Shown: in pieces, positions 1 through 5,078 of the stretch
Layout of the letters: every line of letters begins with the position of its first letter
Position numbering within the stretch: position 1 is the stretch's first letter
NCBI GenBank assembly: GCA_017548175.1
Contig: JAFYMZ010000161.1
Span: 1 to 5,779 of the forward strand
Source: Clostridia bacterium
Lineage (GTDB): Bacteria; Bacillota_A; Clostridia; Oscillospirales; Butyricicoccaceae
Length of the DNA: 5,779 nucleotides
Direction: 5' to 3'
Notes under the pieces: model-generated
What the model saw: only the letters and a program-made list of their open reading frames with translations
Told to the model about the DNA's origin: nothing
The model's database searches: none
Translations under genes and position numbers: made by a program

Positions 1-25
1 AGTTCGATTCTCCTACGGGTCACCA
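1..25 (+). tRNA. tRNA 3' end, partial (probably tRNA-Glu)
   Basis: This is the last third of a tRNA gene cut by the window edge. Bases 3-9 (TTCGATT) form the T loop, 10-14 the 3' strand of the T stem, 15-21 (ACGGGTC) the 3' strand of the acceptor stem, 22 (A) the discriminator, and 23-25 an encoded CCA. The anticodon lies outside the window. The ACGGGTC-A-CCA ending is what I recall for Firmicute tRNA-Glu(TTC), so the isotype is a recollection, while the tRNA identity is well supported by the sequence. Confidence 0.85.
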
Positions 26-44
26 TTTTAATTTAATAATAGTA

Positions 45-160
45 GTAGGTGTTGATTACGGTGAGGGTCCACCCGTTCCCATCTCGAACACGGTAGTTAA
101 GCTCACAGGTGCCGAAAATACTTGGCTGGCGACGGCCCGGGAAAATAGGTTGACGCCTAC
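45..160 (+). rRNA. rrf: 5S ribosomal RNA
   Basis: Complete 5S rRNA of about 116 nt, part of the large ribosomal subunit. The ends are set by helix I: bases 45-53 (GTAGGTGTT) pair with 152-160 (GACGCCTAC), including G-U pairs. The conserved loop B/C core is present around 85-115 (CCCGTTCCCATCTCGAACACGG followed in the next bases by TAGTTAAGCTC), and the loop E/helix IV region follows. It lies 19 bases after a tRNA and 8 bases before tRNA-Asn. Mature ends may differ by one or two bases, since A44-T161 could also pair. Confidence 0.96.
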
Positions 161-168
161 TTCTATAT

Positions 169-244
169 TCCTCCTTAGCTCAGTCGGTAGAGCATGCGGC
201 TGTTAACCGCAGGGTCGTTGGTTCGAGTCCAACAGGGGGAGCCA
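169..244 (+). tRNA. tRNA-Asn (anticodon GTT)
   Basis: Complete cloverleaf of 76 nt with encoded CCA at 242-244. The acceptor stem pairs 169-175 (TCCTCCT) with 234-240 (AGGGGGA), with G241 as discriminator. TAGCTC at 176-181 starts the D arm. The anticodon loop CTGTTAA puts GTT at 202-204, reading the Asn codons AAC and AAU. The T loop is TTCGAGT at 222-228. It sits directly after 5S, a common place for tRNA-Asn in Firmicutes, and is followed within three bases by a terminator, so it ends the RNA operon. Confidence 0.97.
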
Positions 245-246
245 AA

Positions 247-276
247 GCCTCAAGTCGAAAGACTTGAGGCTTTTTT
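247..276 (+). terminator. Rho-independent terminator of the 5S/tRNA cluster
   Basis: A perfect 10-bp stem (GCCTCAAGTC at 247-256 with GACTTGAGGC at 261-270) closed by a GAAA tetraloop and followed by TTTTTT at 271-276. The flanking AAA (244-246) can extend the stem into the T tract. It ends the + strand stable-RNA transcript just after tRNA-Asn. Confidence 0.95.
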
Positions 277-320
277 GTACATCAAAAAGGAATGATCTAT
301 AGACAATCTAATATTACATA

Positions 321-349
321 TTGCATTGGATGTGAGAATGTGTTACAAT
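321..349 (+). promoter_or_regulatory. Promoter of the GtrA-family gene (extended -10)
   Basis: The -35 box is TTGCAT (321-326) and the -10 box TACAAT (344-349), separated by 17 bases. A TG at 341-342 gives an extended -10 (TGnTACAAT). Transcription would start near 356, leaving a leader of about 18 bases. This rules out upstream in-frame starts such as the TTG at 326 and supports the ATG at 374. Confidence 0.8.
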
Positions 350-373
350 AGGGGCAGAAAAGAGGTGCATCCC

Positions 374-787
374 ATGAGTGAAAAGCGGAAAGAAGTGCTG
401 CGCACGGTGAAGTTTGCGCTATTCTCGGTGAGTGCGGGCGTGATCCAGGTGGGCAGCTTTGCTTTATTTGAAGAAGTGCTGCAACTGGAGCATTGGCTGG
501 GGTATTTGCTGTCTTTGGTGTTGTCGGTCCTATGGAACTTTACGCTGAACCGAAAGTTTACCTTTCAGTCTGCTGCCAACGTGCCGGTGGCGATGTTGAA
601 GGTCGCGTTGTTTTACCTTGTATTTACGCCGTTGTCCACTTGGTGGACGGCGCAGCTAACCGGTCCGAAGTTCCAGTGGAACGAATATCTGGTGCTGGGT
701 CTGACGATGGCCACGAACTTTGTCGGTGAATATCTGTATCAACGGTTTGTGGTGTACGGCAACAGTCTGGATACGGCAAAGAAATAA
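374..787 (+). CDS. GtrA-family multi-pass membrane protein
   Basis: A 137-aa member of the GtrA-like family (PF04138). These are small four-helix membrane proteins thought to help flip or transfer polyprenyl-linked sugars for cell-surface glycans. Predicted membrane segments lie at about residues 13-35, 40-57, 72-93 and 104-122. The family signature after helix 2 is clear: W54-N-F-T-L-N59-R60-K-F-T-F64. A second conserved stretch near the C-terminus, N115-F-V-G-E-Y-L-Y-Q-R124-F, also fits. The length is normal for the family. The ATG at 374 was chosen because AGAGGTG (361-367) lies six bases upstream and the promoter overlaps any earlier start. No glycosyltransferase is adjacent, so the glycan it serves cannot be named. 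It appears monocistronic and ends at a hairpin shared with the convergent regulator gene. The family call is firm; the flippase role is family-level inference. Confidence 0.92.
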   Translation: MSEKRKEVLRTVKFALFSVSAGVIQVGSFALFEEVLQLEHWLGYLLSLVLSVLWNFTLNRKFTFQSAANVPVAMLKVALFYLVFTPLSTWWTAQLTGPKFQWNEYLVLGLTMATNFVGEYLYQRFVVYGNSLDTAKK

Positions 788-830
788 AAAAGCGCGGATT
801 GGCAAGGGAAACTTGCCAATCCGCTATTGT
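785..830. terminator. Bidirectional terminator between convergent genes
   Basis: A perfect 13-bp stem pairs 794-806 (GCGGATTGGCAAG) with 812-824 (CTTGCCAATCCGC) around a five-base GGAAA loop. On the minus strand the stem is followed, after two bases, by a run of six T (the complement of 786-791), making a strong terminator for the regulator gene. On the + strand the tail is TATTGTATTA, weaker but plausible for the GtrA gene. Confidence 0.9.
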
Positions 831-831
831 A

Positions 832-1416
832 TTATACGCGAATTTTCATCAGACCGTGGTGGTTGCAGTACAGATACAGGATGCCGCGCCCGCGCAGGCG
901 AAGACGAGTTTCGGCGTTGCCTTCGGGATACAGTTTTACCAACTGCAGGCGGTCAGAGGTAAGATAGGCCAGGAAGGAAATAAAATGCTGCTTGGTCATA
1001 GGATGGGGAACAGTGACGAAATGTTCGTCCTCCACCGGCTCGATGATGGGACGATGGGCATCGTCAGCATCTTCTGCCTCCAAGGGGGGCAAGGTAATGC
1101 CGCAGCAGCTGATGAGCGTGCTGCCGGTGGCGTGAAGGATATTGCCGCAAACGGGGCAGACGTAAAACTTGGTGCGCAGCATATTGCCGGAGGTGTTTTT
1201 ATTGACGATGGGCTGCCCGCTAAGCAATTCCAATACGGAAACGCCAAGTGCTTGACCCAGCGGCTCCAACAGAGAAAGATCGGGGAGGCCTTTGGCGGTT
1301 TCCCACTTGGATACGGTCTTGTCGCTGACGCCGATCTGTTCGGCCAGCTGCGATTGTGTCAGACCCTTTGCCTCGCGCAGCGCTTTGATGGTAGTGCCGG
1401 TAATATAAGTGTTCAT
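832..1416 (-). CDS. XRE-family HTH regulator fused to a desulfoferrodoxin-like iron module
   Basis: A 194-aa two-part protein. Residues about 7-62 are an XRE/Cro-type DNA-binding domain, with the typical core L-T-Q-S-Q-L-A-E-Q-I-G-V-S-D-K-T-V-S-K-W. Residues about 82-194 match desulfoferrodoxin (superoxide reductase). First comes a desulforedoxin-type centre with C87-x2-C90-G-N and the vicinal pair C104-C105. Then a superoxide-reductase-type centre has H121, H138 and H144 (H-P-M-x3-H spacing, as in the known enzyme) and C184-N-H-H187-G. All nine expected iron ligands are thus present. The residue before H121 is Ala, where well-studied enzymes carry the catalytic Lys of an E-K-H motif. The likely role is a transcription factor sensing superoxide, oxygen or iron; a true reductase activity is possible. 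The ATG at 1416 follows AAAGGAG by about eight bases. Domain calls are firm; the sensing role is inference. Confidence 0.93.
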   Translation of the reverse strand: MNTYITGTTIKALREAKGLTQSQLAEQIGVSDKTVSKWETAKGLPDLSLLEPLGQALGVSVLELLSGQPIVNKNTSGNMLRTKFYVCPVCGNILHATGSTLISCCGITLPPLEAEDADDAHRPIIEPVEDEHFVTVPHPMTKQHFISFLAYLTSDRLQLVKLYPEGNAETRLRLRGRGILYLYCNHHGLMKIRV

Positions 1417-1434
1417 TGGTATCGCTCCTTTATT

Positions 1435-1458
1435 GGGTTCAGTATAACCCGAATCGGG
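1435..1458. promoter_or_regulatory. Candidate operator: two overlapping inverted repeats at the regulator promoter
   Basis: GGGTT (1435-1439) and AACCC (1446-1450) form an inverted repeat with a six-base centre spanning the -10 box. CCCGA (1448-1452) and TCGGG (1454-1458) form a second, tighter palindrome around A1453 inside the spacer. XRE-family proteins bind short palindromes as dimers and often repress their own promoter, so this is a reasonable autoregulatory site. No copy of either palindrome was seen at the other promoters in the window. Confidence 0.5.
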
Positions 1459-1469
1459 CGCGGATGCAA
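1441..1469 (-). promoter_or_regulatory. Promoter of the HTH-desulfoferrodoxin gene
   Basis: On the minus strand, -35 TTGCAT (1464-1469) and -10 TATACT (1441-1446) are 17 bases apart, with the -10 box 24 bases upstream of the start codon. The transcript would have a short leader, so the gene is expressed on its own, separately from the operon upstream, which ends at its own terminator (1486-1517). Confidence 0.82.
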
Positions 1470-1485
1470 CCTACTTTCCGTAGAG

Positions 1486-1517
1486 AAAAACACCGACCGC
1501 AGATGGTCGGTGTTTTT
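1486..1517 (-). terminator. Terminator of the VTC/DUF4956/beta-helix operon
   Basis: AAAAACACCGACC (1486-1498) pairs perfectly with GGTCGGTGTTTTT (1505-1517) around a six-base loop. It starts four bases beyond the stop codon of the lipoprotein gene on the minus strand, with a TTTTTCTCTA tail in that direction. It also insulates the regulator promoter at 1441-1469 from operon read-through. Confidence 0.92.
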
Positions 1518-1521
1518 GTAC

Positions 1522-3423
1522 TTATTGTGCTGCAAAGGTGCCGCTGGCGCCGTTGCTGAGGGTGATGGTATAGGTTTGTCCGGAACAGATCTCGGGGCTA
1601 CTGAGGATGATGAGGGCGTAAGCCAAGGCAGGTGTGTGCTGCAGGATCACATTGCCGCTGCTGTCAGTAAGGGTGAACCCGGTACCGGCGGCAGCGCTGC
1701 CTTTTACGGTAAAGCAGCCTTGCGTAGAACCGTTGCTGAAGGTTTGTGCCATCATGGTGGAGCCGGTTCCGATGAAGGTGCCGCCAGTGATGATGGCAGT
1801 CTTGTCATAGTCCAGAACGGCGGTGTCGCCCTGTGTAGGGCCACAGACCACCGTGTGACCGCCGGAAATCTCCAGCGTACCGTTGGCATCCAAGCCATCG
1901 CCGGAGGCCTCTAAATAAAGATTGCCGCCGGAGATGACGATGCTGCCGTTTCCGCTGCTCATGCCGCCCATACCGCCTGCGCCATTGGGGCGACCCATGC
2001 CGCCACCGAAGAAATCGTCGCCGCGGAAGCCGCCTGTGCCGCTGGAATCGGTGCCGCCGGCGGCGTTTAAGCCGTCATCCGAGGCAACGAGAGAAATGTC
2101 GCCTGCTTTGATGCGGATATGCAGCGCTTCCAAGCCTTCGTAACTCTTGGAAATAGAGATGATACCGCCGGAAACGGTGAGCGTATCATCGGCGTGGAAA
2201 CCGTCATCTCCCGATTGGATGGTGAAGGTGCCGCCGGTTACCGCCACAGAGGCGTTGGCGTGTATGGCATCATCTGCGGAGTCAATGGTAAAGATGCCGC
2301 CGCGCAGACTCATGTTGCCGGAGGATTTCAGACCTTTGATGCTGGTACTGTCGTCGGTGTTGGAGGCGATGCTTGTATTGCTGCGCGGACGGAATCCACC
2401 GCCACCGCCCATGCCGCCGGGTTGTCCCCACCCGTCAGAGGTGGAGTGGGAGGCGTTTTTGCTGCCGCCACCGGTGAGGATAGAGAAAATACCGCCGGTG
2501 ATTTCCATCGTGCTGCCGGCACTGATGCCGTCACCTGCGGCATCGATATCCAGTGCGCCGCCGGAAATGTAGATAAAGCCGAGACTGCTGTCGTCGCTGT
2601 TTTCTGCGTGCAGACCGTCTTTTCCGCTGCTGAGGCGCATAGTAGCGCCGGTAACGCGAATGCTGTCGTTGGCATCGATGCCATGCTCTGCGCTGGTGAC
2701 GGTATATTCACCGCCGGTGATGGCCAGATCATCCTTACACACCATGCCGTGGCCGACAGGGGAGGACACGGTGAGTTTTCCGCTGCCGTTGAGGGTCAGA
2801 TCCTGCTTGGCATAAATGGCGCCGTCGATCTTTTCATCGTCAATGGCGGTAAAACTGCCGCCGTTGGACAGGGTGTTTTCACTGTTGGGTGCCAATGTGA
2901 CAACCGTTTTATCGCAGTTGAACACATACAGCGCGGCAGACGAGGGACTGGTAATGTGGGCATTGTTCAGCACCAGATGGGGTTTGGCATTGTTCTTGGC
3001 GTTGACTACCACCATGCCGGTAAAACTGCCAGTGAGGATATAGGTGCCGTCTCCCGTGACGGTGATGGTACTGCCTTTTACTTGCACACCGCTGCCACTG
3101 CAGGAGGCGGAAGTGCCGTTTAAGGTGATCGTGACGGAATCGGGGGCATAGTCGGCATTCCAATCGCGATCAGTGAACATAAACGCGTCATTGTTGTCAG
3201 GCATTTCCGTACTGCCACTGTTGCCGGAATTGCTGTTGTTATTACCGGCATTATTGCCGCTGTTTCCGGAATTGCTGTTGCTGGAATTGCTGCCATCATT
3301 GTCCGATTGATGTTGACCGGGACGGTTACCGCTGCCGGTATCCTGCAAGGGCTTGCTGCCGCAAGCGGTGAGCATCAGCAGCGCCAGCAGCAGAGCCGAA
3401 AGGCGAAGGAACTTCAGGCGCAT
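1522..3423 (-). CDS. Secreted lipoprotein with Cthe_2159-like carbohydrate-binding beta-helix
   Basis: A 633-aa exported lipoprotein. Residues 1-20 are a signal peptide ending in the lipobox L-T-A-C21, so it should be lipid-anchored outside the membrane. Residues about 22-80 are a low-complexity Ser/Asn/Gly linker. From about 85 the sequence matches the carbohydrate-binding family of Cthe_2159 (PF14262), a right-handed parallel beta-helix reported to bind acidic polysaccharide and calcium. At least eight coils follow the pattern (D/G)-D-G-(I/L/F)-x-A-x(n)-(I/V)-(S/T)-G-G-x-h-x-I, for example D384-D385, D407-D408, D449-D450 and D509-G510; the Asp-rich turns could hold calcium. Two Gly/Met-rich insertions (about 318-345 and 463-492) interrupt the coils. 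GAAAGGAG (3430-3437) lies six bases before the ATG and abuts the stop codon of the DUF4956 gene, so it is translated as the last gene of that operon. The family is clear; the ligand here is unknown. Confidence 0.9.
   Translation of the reverse strand: MRLKFLRLSALLLALLMLTACGSKPLQDTGSGNRPGQHQSDNDGSNSSNSNSGNSGNNAGNNNSNSGNSGSTEMPDNNDAFMFTDRDWNADYAPDSVTITLNGTSASCSGSGVQVKGSTITVTGDGTYILTGSFTGMVVVNAKNNAKPHLVLNNAHITSPSSAALYVFNCDKTVVTLAPNSENTLSNGGSFTAIDDEKIDGAIYAKQDLTLNGSGKLTVSSPVGHGMVCKDDLAITGGEYTVTSAEHGIDANDSIRVTGATMRLSSGKDGLHAENSDDSSLGFIYISGGALDIDAAGDGISAGSTMEITGGIFSILTGGGSKNASHSTSDGWGQPGGMGGGGGFRPRSNTSIASNTDDSTSIKGLKSSGNMSLRGGIFTIDSADDAIHANASVAVTGGTFTIQSGDDGFHADDTLTVSGGIISISKSYEGLEALHIRIKAGDISLVASDDGLNAAGGTDSSGTGGFRGDDFFGGGMGRPNGAGGMGGMSSGNGSIVISGGNLYLEASGDGLDANGTLEISGGHTVVCGPTQGDTAVLDYDKTAIITGGTFIGTGSTMMAQTFSNGSTQGCFTVKGSAAAGTGFTLTDSSGNVILQHTPALAYALIILSSPEICSGQTYTITLSNGASGTFAAQ
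3187..3310 (-). repeat. Short internal repeats coding the Ser/Asn/Gly linker of the lipoprotein
   Basis: CCGGAATTGCTGTTG occurs exactly at 3224-3238 and again at 3266-3280, 42 bases apart and in frame, with a third near-copy (CTGGAATTGCTG) at 3281-3292. They code the Asn-Ser-Asn-Ser-Gly-Asn-type linker at about residues 38-72. Such repeats can change copy number by slippage without shifting the frame, altering the reach of the binding domain from the membrane. Confidence 0.75.
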
Positions 3424-3437
3424 GGGAAACTCCTTTC

Positions 3438-4133
3438 TTACAACTCAGTGACAGAGTTGTCCTGCCGGGACAGGGAAATCTCCAGGTTGCCATTGCGGCA
3501 GCGCAGGGCATCCAGCAACTCTTTCTCGCGGCGGGGATCCTTCAGGTCGATTTGATAGGTCAGGCGGAACATACTGCCCAGATTGGTGGTCTTGACGCGG
3601 GTCAACTCCCAACTGCGGGTGTGTTCGGCGAAAATCTCGTCAAAGACCTCGGTATAGTTCAGGTCCTCGGGAATGGTGACGGTGAGGGTTTTGTACCGGG
3701 CGGCATTGGCGGTGACACCGAAGTCCAGCCGATGATACAGCAGATAGCACAGGCACATCACCAGCGTGAACAGCGCGGCAAAGGCCAGATATCCCATGCC
3801 GGTGATCAAGCCTGCCCCCATGGCTAAAAACAGGGTGCAGATCTCTTTGGCGGTACCGGCAGCGCTGCGGAAGCGCACCAGACTAAAGGCGCCTGCCACG
3901 GCAACACCGGTGCCGACGTTGCCGTTGACCATCATAATGACCACACAAACAACGGCGGGCAACAGTGCCAGCGAGATGACGAAACTCTTGGTGTAACGGG
4001 TGCGGTGCATATAGCACAGTGCCATCAGTAATCCCAATCCCAGCGAGGTAGCCAGGCACAGGAGAAAATCGGTGACGGTGATGACGGCGGTGTAGTCGGT
4101 GTCAAAGATGCCCTGAAACAGTTCATTCAGCAT
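3438..4133 (-). CDS. DUF4956 family four-helix membrane protein
   Basis: A 231-aa protein matching DUF4956 (PF16316), whose biochemical function I do not know. Predicted membrane segments lie at about 17-40, 49-69, 98-110 and 112-133. Between the second and third is the family's most conserved stretch, G-T-G-V-A-V-A-G-A-F-S-L-V-R87-F-R89-S-A-A-G-T-A-K-E, with basic residues that could contact phosphate or a polyanion. Residues about 147-222 form a soluble, probably cytoplasmic domain of alternating strands and helices. The start codon overlaps the end of the VTC gene by 11 bases, and AAGGAGG (4143-4149) inside that gene lies nine bases before the ATG, indicating translational coupling. Cys residues cluster in the helices (26, 40, 63, 99, 127, 129). 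DUF4956 genes commonly neighbour VTC-domain genes, so it is likely a membrane partner of that enzyme; this is inferred from context. Confidence 0.9.
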   Translation of the reverse strand: MLNELFQGIFDTDYTAVITVTDFLLCLATSLGLGLLMALCYMHRTRYTKSFVISLALLPAVVCVVIMMVNGNVGTGVAVAGAFSLVRFRSAAGTAKEICTLFLAMGAGLITGMGYLAFAALFTLVMCLCYLLYHRLDFGVTANAARYKTLTVTIPEDLNYTEVFDEIFAEHTRSWELTRVKTTNLGSMFRLTYQIDLKDPRREKELLDALRCRNGNLEISLSRQDNSVTEL

Positions 4134-4845
4134 GAGGAATGTCCTCCTTGGTGTGTGGATAGATGAGTGTTTGGTACGCGGTACCGTATTTGGAATACGA
4201 GGTTTTATAGATTTGTTCTTTGGTCAACAGTTGGGCGAGCCACAGCGGCATACCGCCGTCGCATTTGACCTCCATCAGAACGGTATCCGGAGACAGGATG
4301 GATATGCCGCCAACAGGGGACTCCAGCGAAAGATCAGTGCGGCGGCAGCGGATGTTTTCATCAAAGGTAATGCGTAGGCGGCTGCCGTCTTGGGCATAGT
4401 AGGCTTCCCGGTCGTAGGAAAGAAAAACGGTGGGTCGCAGGTCGCCGTAGAATTGCAGAAAATAGTCGATCTCCCGGCCGATTTGGCAGTCCTGTGGACA
4501 GGGACTTTGGTTGCGAATCCAATCCACCGCCTGCGCCTCGGGGAGAGTCAGGCGACGCTTGTAGACGAGACCGTCGTATTTTTTCTTTAGTTCCACAAAG
4601 ACAGGCGTGTCGGGCTGCGCCGGGCCGTAACTGCGCAGACGCAGTTTTTCTTTATAGGCGGGCTTATCCAGACTACGGCGGATGAGCCGGTAGGAGGCGG
4701 TGTCGAAATAAATGTTGCGGATGGTGGTGCGGCCGTAGGCATCGGGTGCCATTCGGGAGGTGATGGCTTCCAGAATACGTTGCTGTTGGGGATGAGTCAG
4801 TAAATATTTCAGTTCATAGCGCTTGAAAACCGCCTGATAGGACAT
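4123..4845 (-). CDS. VTC-domain polyphosphate polymerase-like protein
   Basis: A 240-aa soluble protein matching the VTC domain (PF09359), a CYTH/TTM-type tunnel enzyme family. In yeast Vtc4 this domain makes polyphosphate from ATP. Family motifs appear in order: R9-Y-E-L-K-Y, N44-I-Y-F-D, K67-L-R69-L-R71-S-Y, F83-V-E85-L-K87, Y95-K96-R97-R98, R146 and R158 (12 apart, as in the Vtc4 pair), M191-E192-V-K194, and S218-K219-Y. The alternating basic residues would line the tunnel, with E192 as the likely metal ligand. It has no membrane helix, SPX domain or signal peptide, so it should act in the cytoplasm. AAGGAGG (4853-4859) lies seven bases before the ATG. It is the first gene of the operon and overlaps the DUF4956 gene. 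The fold assignment is strong; that bacterial members make polyphosphate is inference, and another nucleotide or phosphate reaction is possible. Confidence 0.92.
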   Translation of the reverse strand: MSYQAVFKRYELKYLLTHPQQQRILEAITSRMAPDAYGRTTIRNIYFDTASYRLIRRSLDKPAYKEKLRLRSYGPAQPDTPVFVELKKKYDGLVYKRRLTLPEAQAVDWIRNQSPCPQDCQIGREIDYFLQFYGDLRPTVFLSYDREAYYAQDGSRLRITFDENIRCRRTDLSLESPVGGISILSPDTVLMEVKCDGGMPLWLAQLLTKEQIYKTSYSKYGTAYQTLIYPHTKEDIPHAE

Positions 4846-4877
4846 GGACTCGCCTCCTTCCTACTATATTTATATAT

Positions 4878-4906
4878 ATTATAAGGTGGAATAGGAAAAA
4901 TGGAAA
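4878..4906 (-). promoter_or_regulatory. Promoter of the VTC/DUF4956/beta-helix operon
   Basis: On the minus strand, a perfect -10 TATAAT (4878-4883) is preceded by -35 TTTCCA (4901-4906) with a 17-base spacer. The leader would be about 25 bases. The stretch between this promoter and the divergent one at 5000-5028 (about 90 bases, AT-rich) could hold a regulator site, but I see no convincing palindrome in it. Confidence 0.72.
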
Positions 4907-4999
4907 TAGATAATATGTAGATGGTTTGAAACAAAATTGTAAACTTCATATGCGGCACGATATGTAGCGTGGAAAATGCGGAAAAACTTATGTTTTTGG

Positions 5000-5028
5000 T
5001 TGAAAGTTTGCGCAATATCGCGTATAAT
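5000..5028 (+). promoter_or_regulatory. Promoter of the divergent membrane-protein gene
   Basis: -35 TTGAAA (5000-5005) and a perfect -10 TATAAT (5023-5028) with a 17-base spacer, close to the sigma-A consensus. Transcription would start near 5035, giving a leader of about 44 bases before the TTG start. Confidence 0.85.
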
Positions 5029-5065
5029 AAATTTTATGCCGCGTGTGACTGTGATGGCATGAAAC

Positions 5066-5072
5066 AGGAGGG
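5066..5072 (+). promoter_or_regulatory. Ribosome binding site that fixes a TTG start
   Basis: AGGAGGG lies six bases before the TTG at 5079. The next in-frame ATG (5097) is 24 bases downstream of this site, with only an A-rich tract in front of it, so the TTG is the better start. Confidence 0.8.
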
Positions 5073-5078
5073 ATCAAG

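Noticed and set aside
326..373. A longer N-terminus for the GtrA-family protein
   Set aside because: The extra 16 codons overlap the -35 and -10 boxes and would not be in the transcript; the ATG at 374 has a proper ribosome binding site.
799..1914. A 371-codon open frame on the + strand
   Set aside because: It lies antisense to the HTH-desulfoferrodoxin gene and the end of the lipoprotein gene, runs through two terminators and a promoter, and gives no family-like protein. It is a shadow frame.
2119..3123. A 334-codon open frame on the + strand
   Set aside because: It is antisense to the beta-helix repeats. The Gly/Asp/Ala-rich repeats leave the opposite strand without stops, and its product is just Ala/Gly/Val-rich low-complexity sequence.
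4878..5028. Control of the VTC operon by the neighbouring HTH-desulfoferrodoxin regulator
   Set aside because: Neither of the palindromes at the regulator's own promoter appears near the operon promoter, so nothing in the sequence supports it.
5036..5060. ATGCC/GGCAT inverted repeat in the leader of the membrane-protein gene
   Set aside because: Only five pairs around a 15-base loop with no further pairing; too weak to call a regulatory hairpin or riboswitch.
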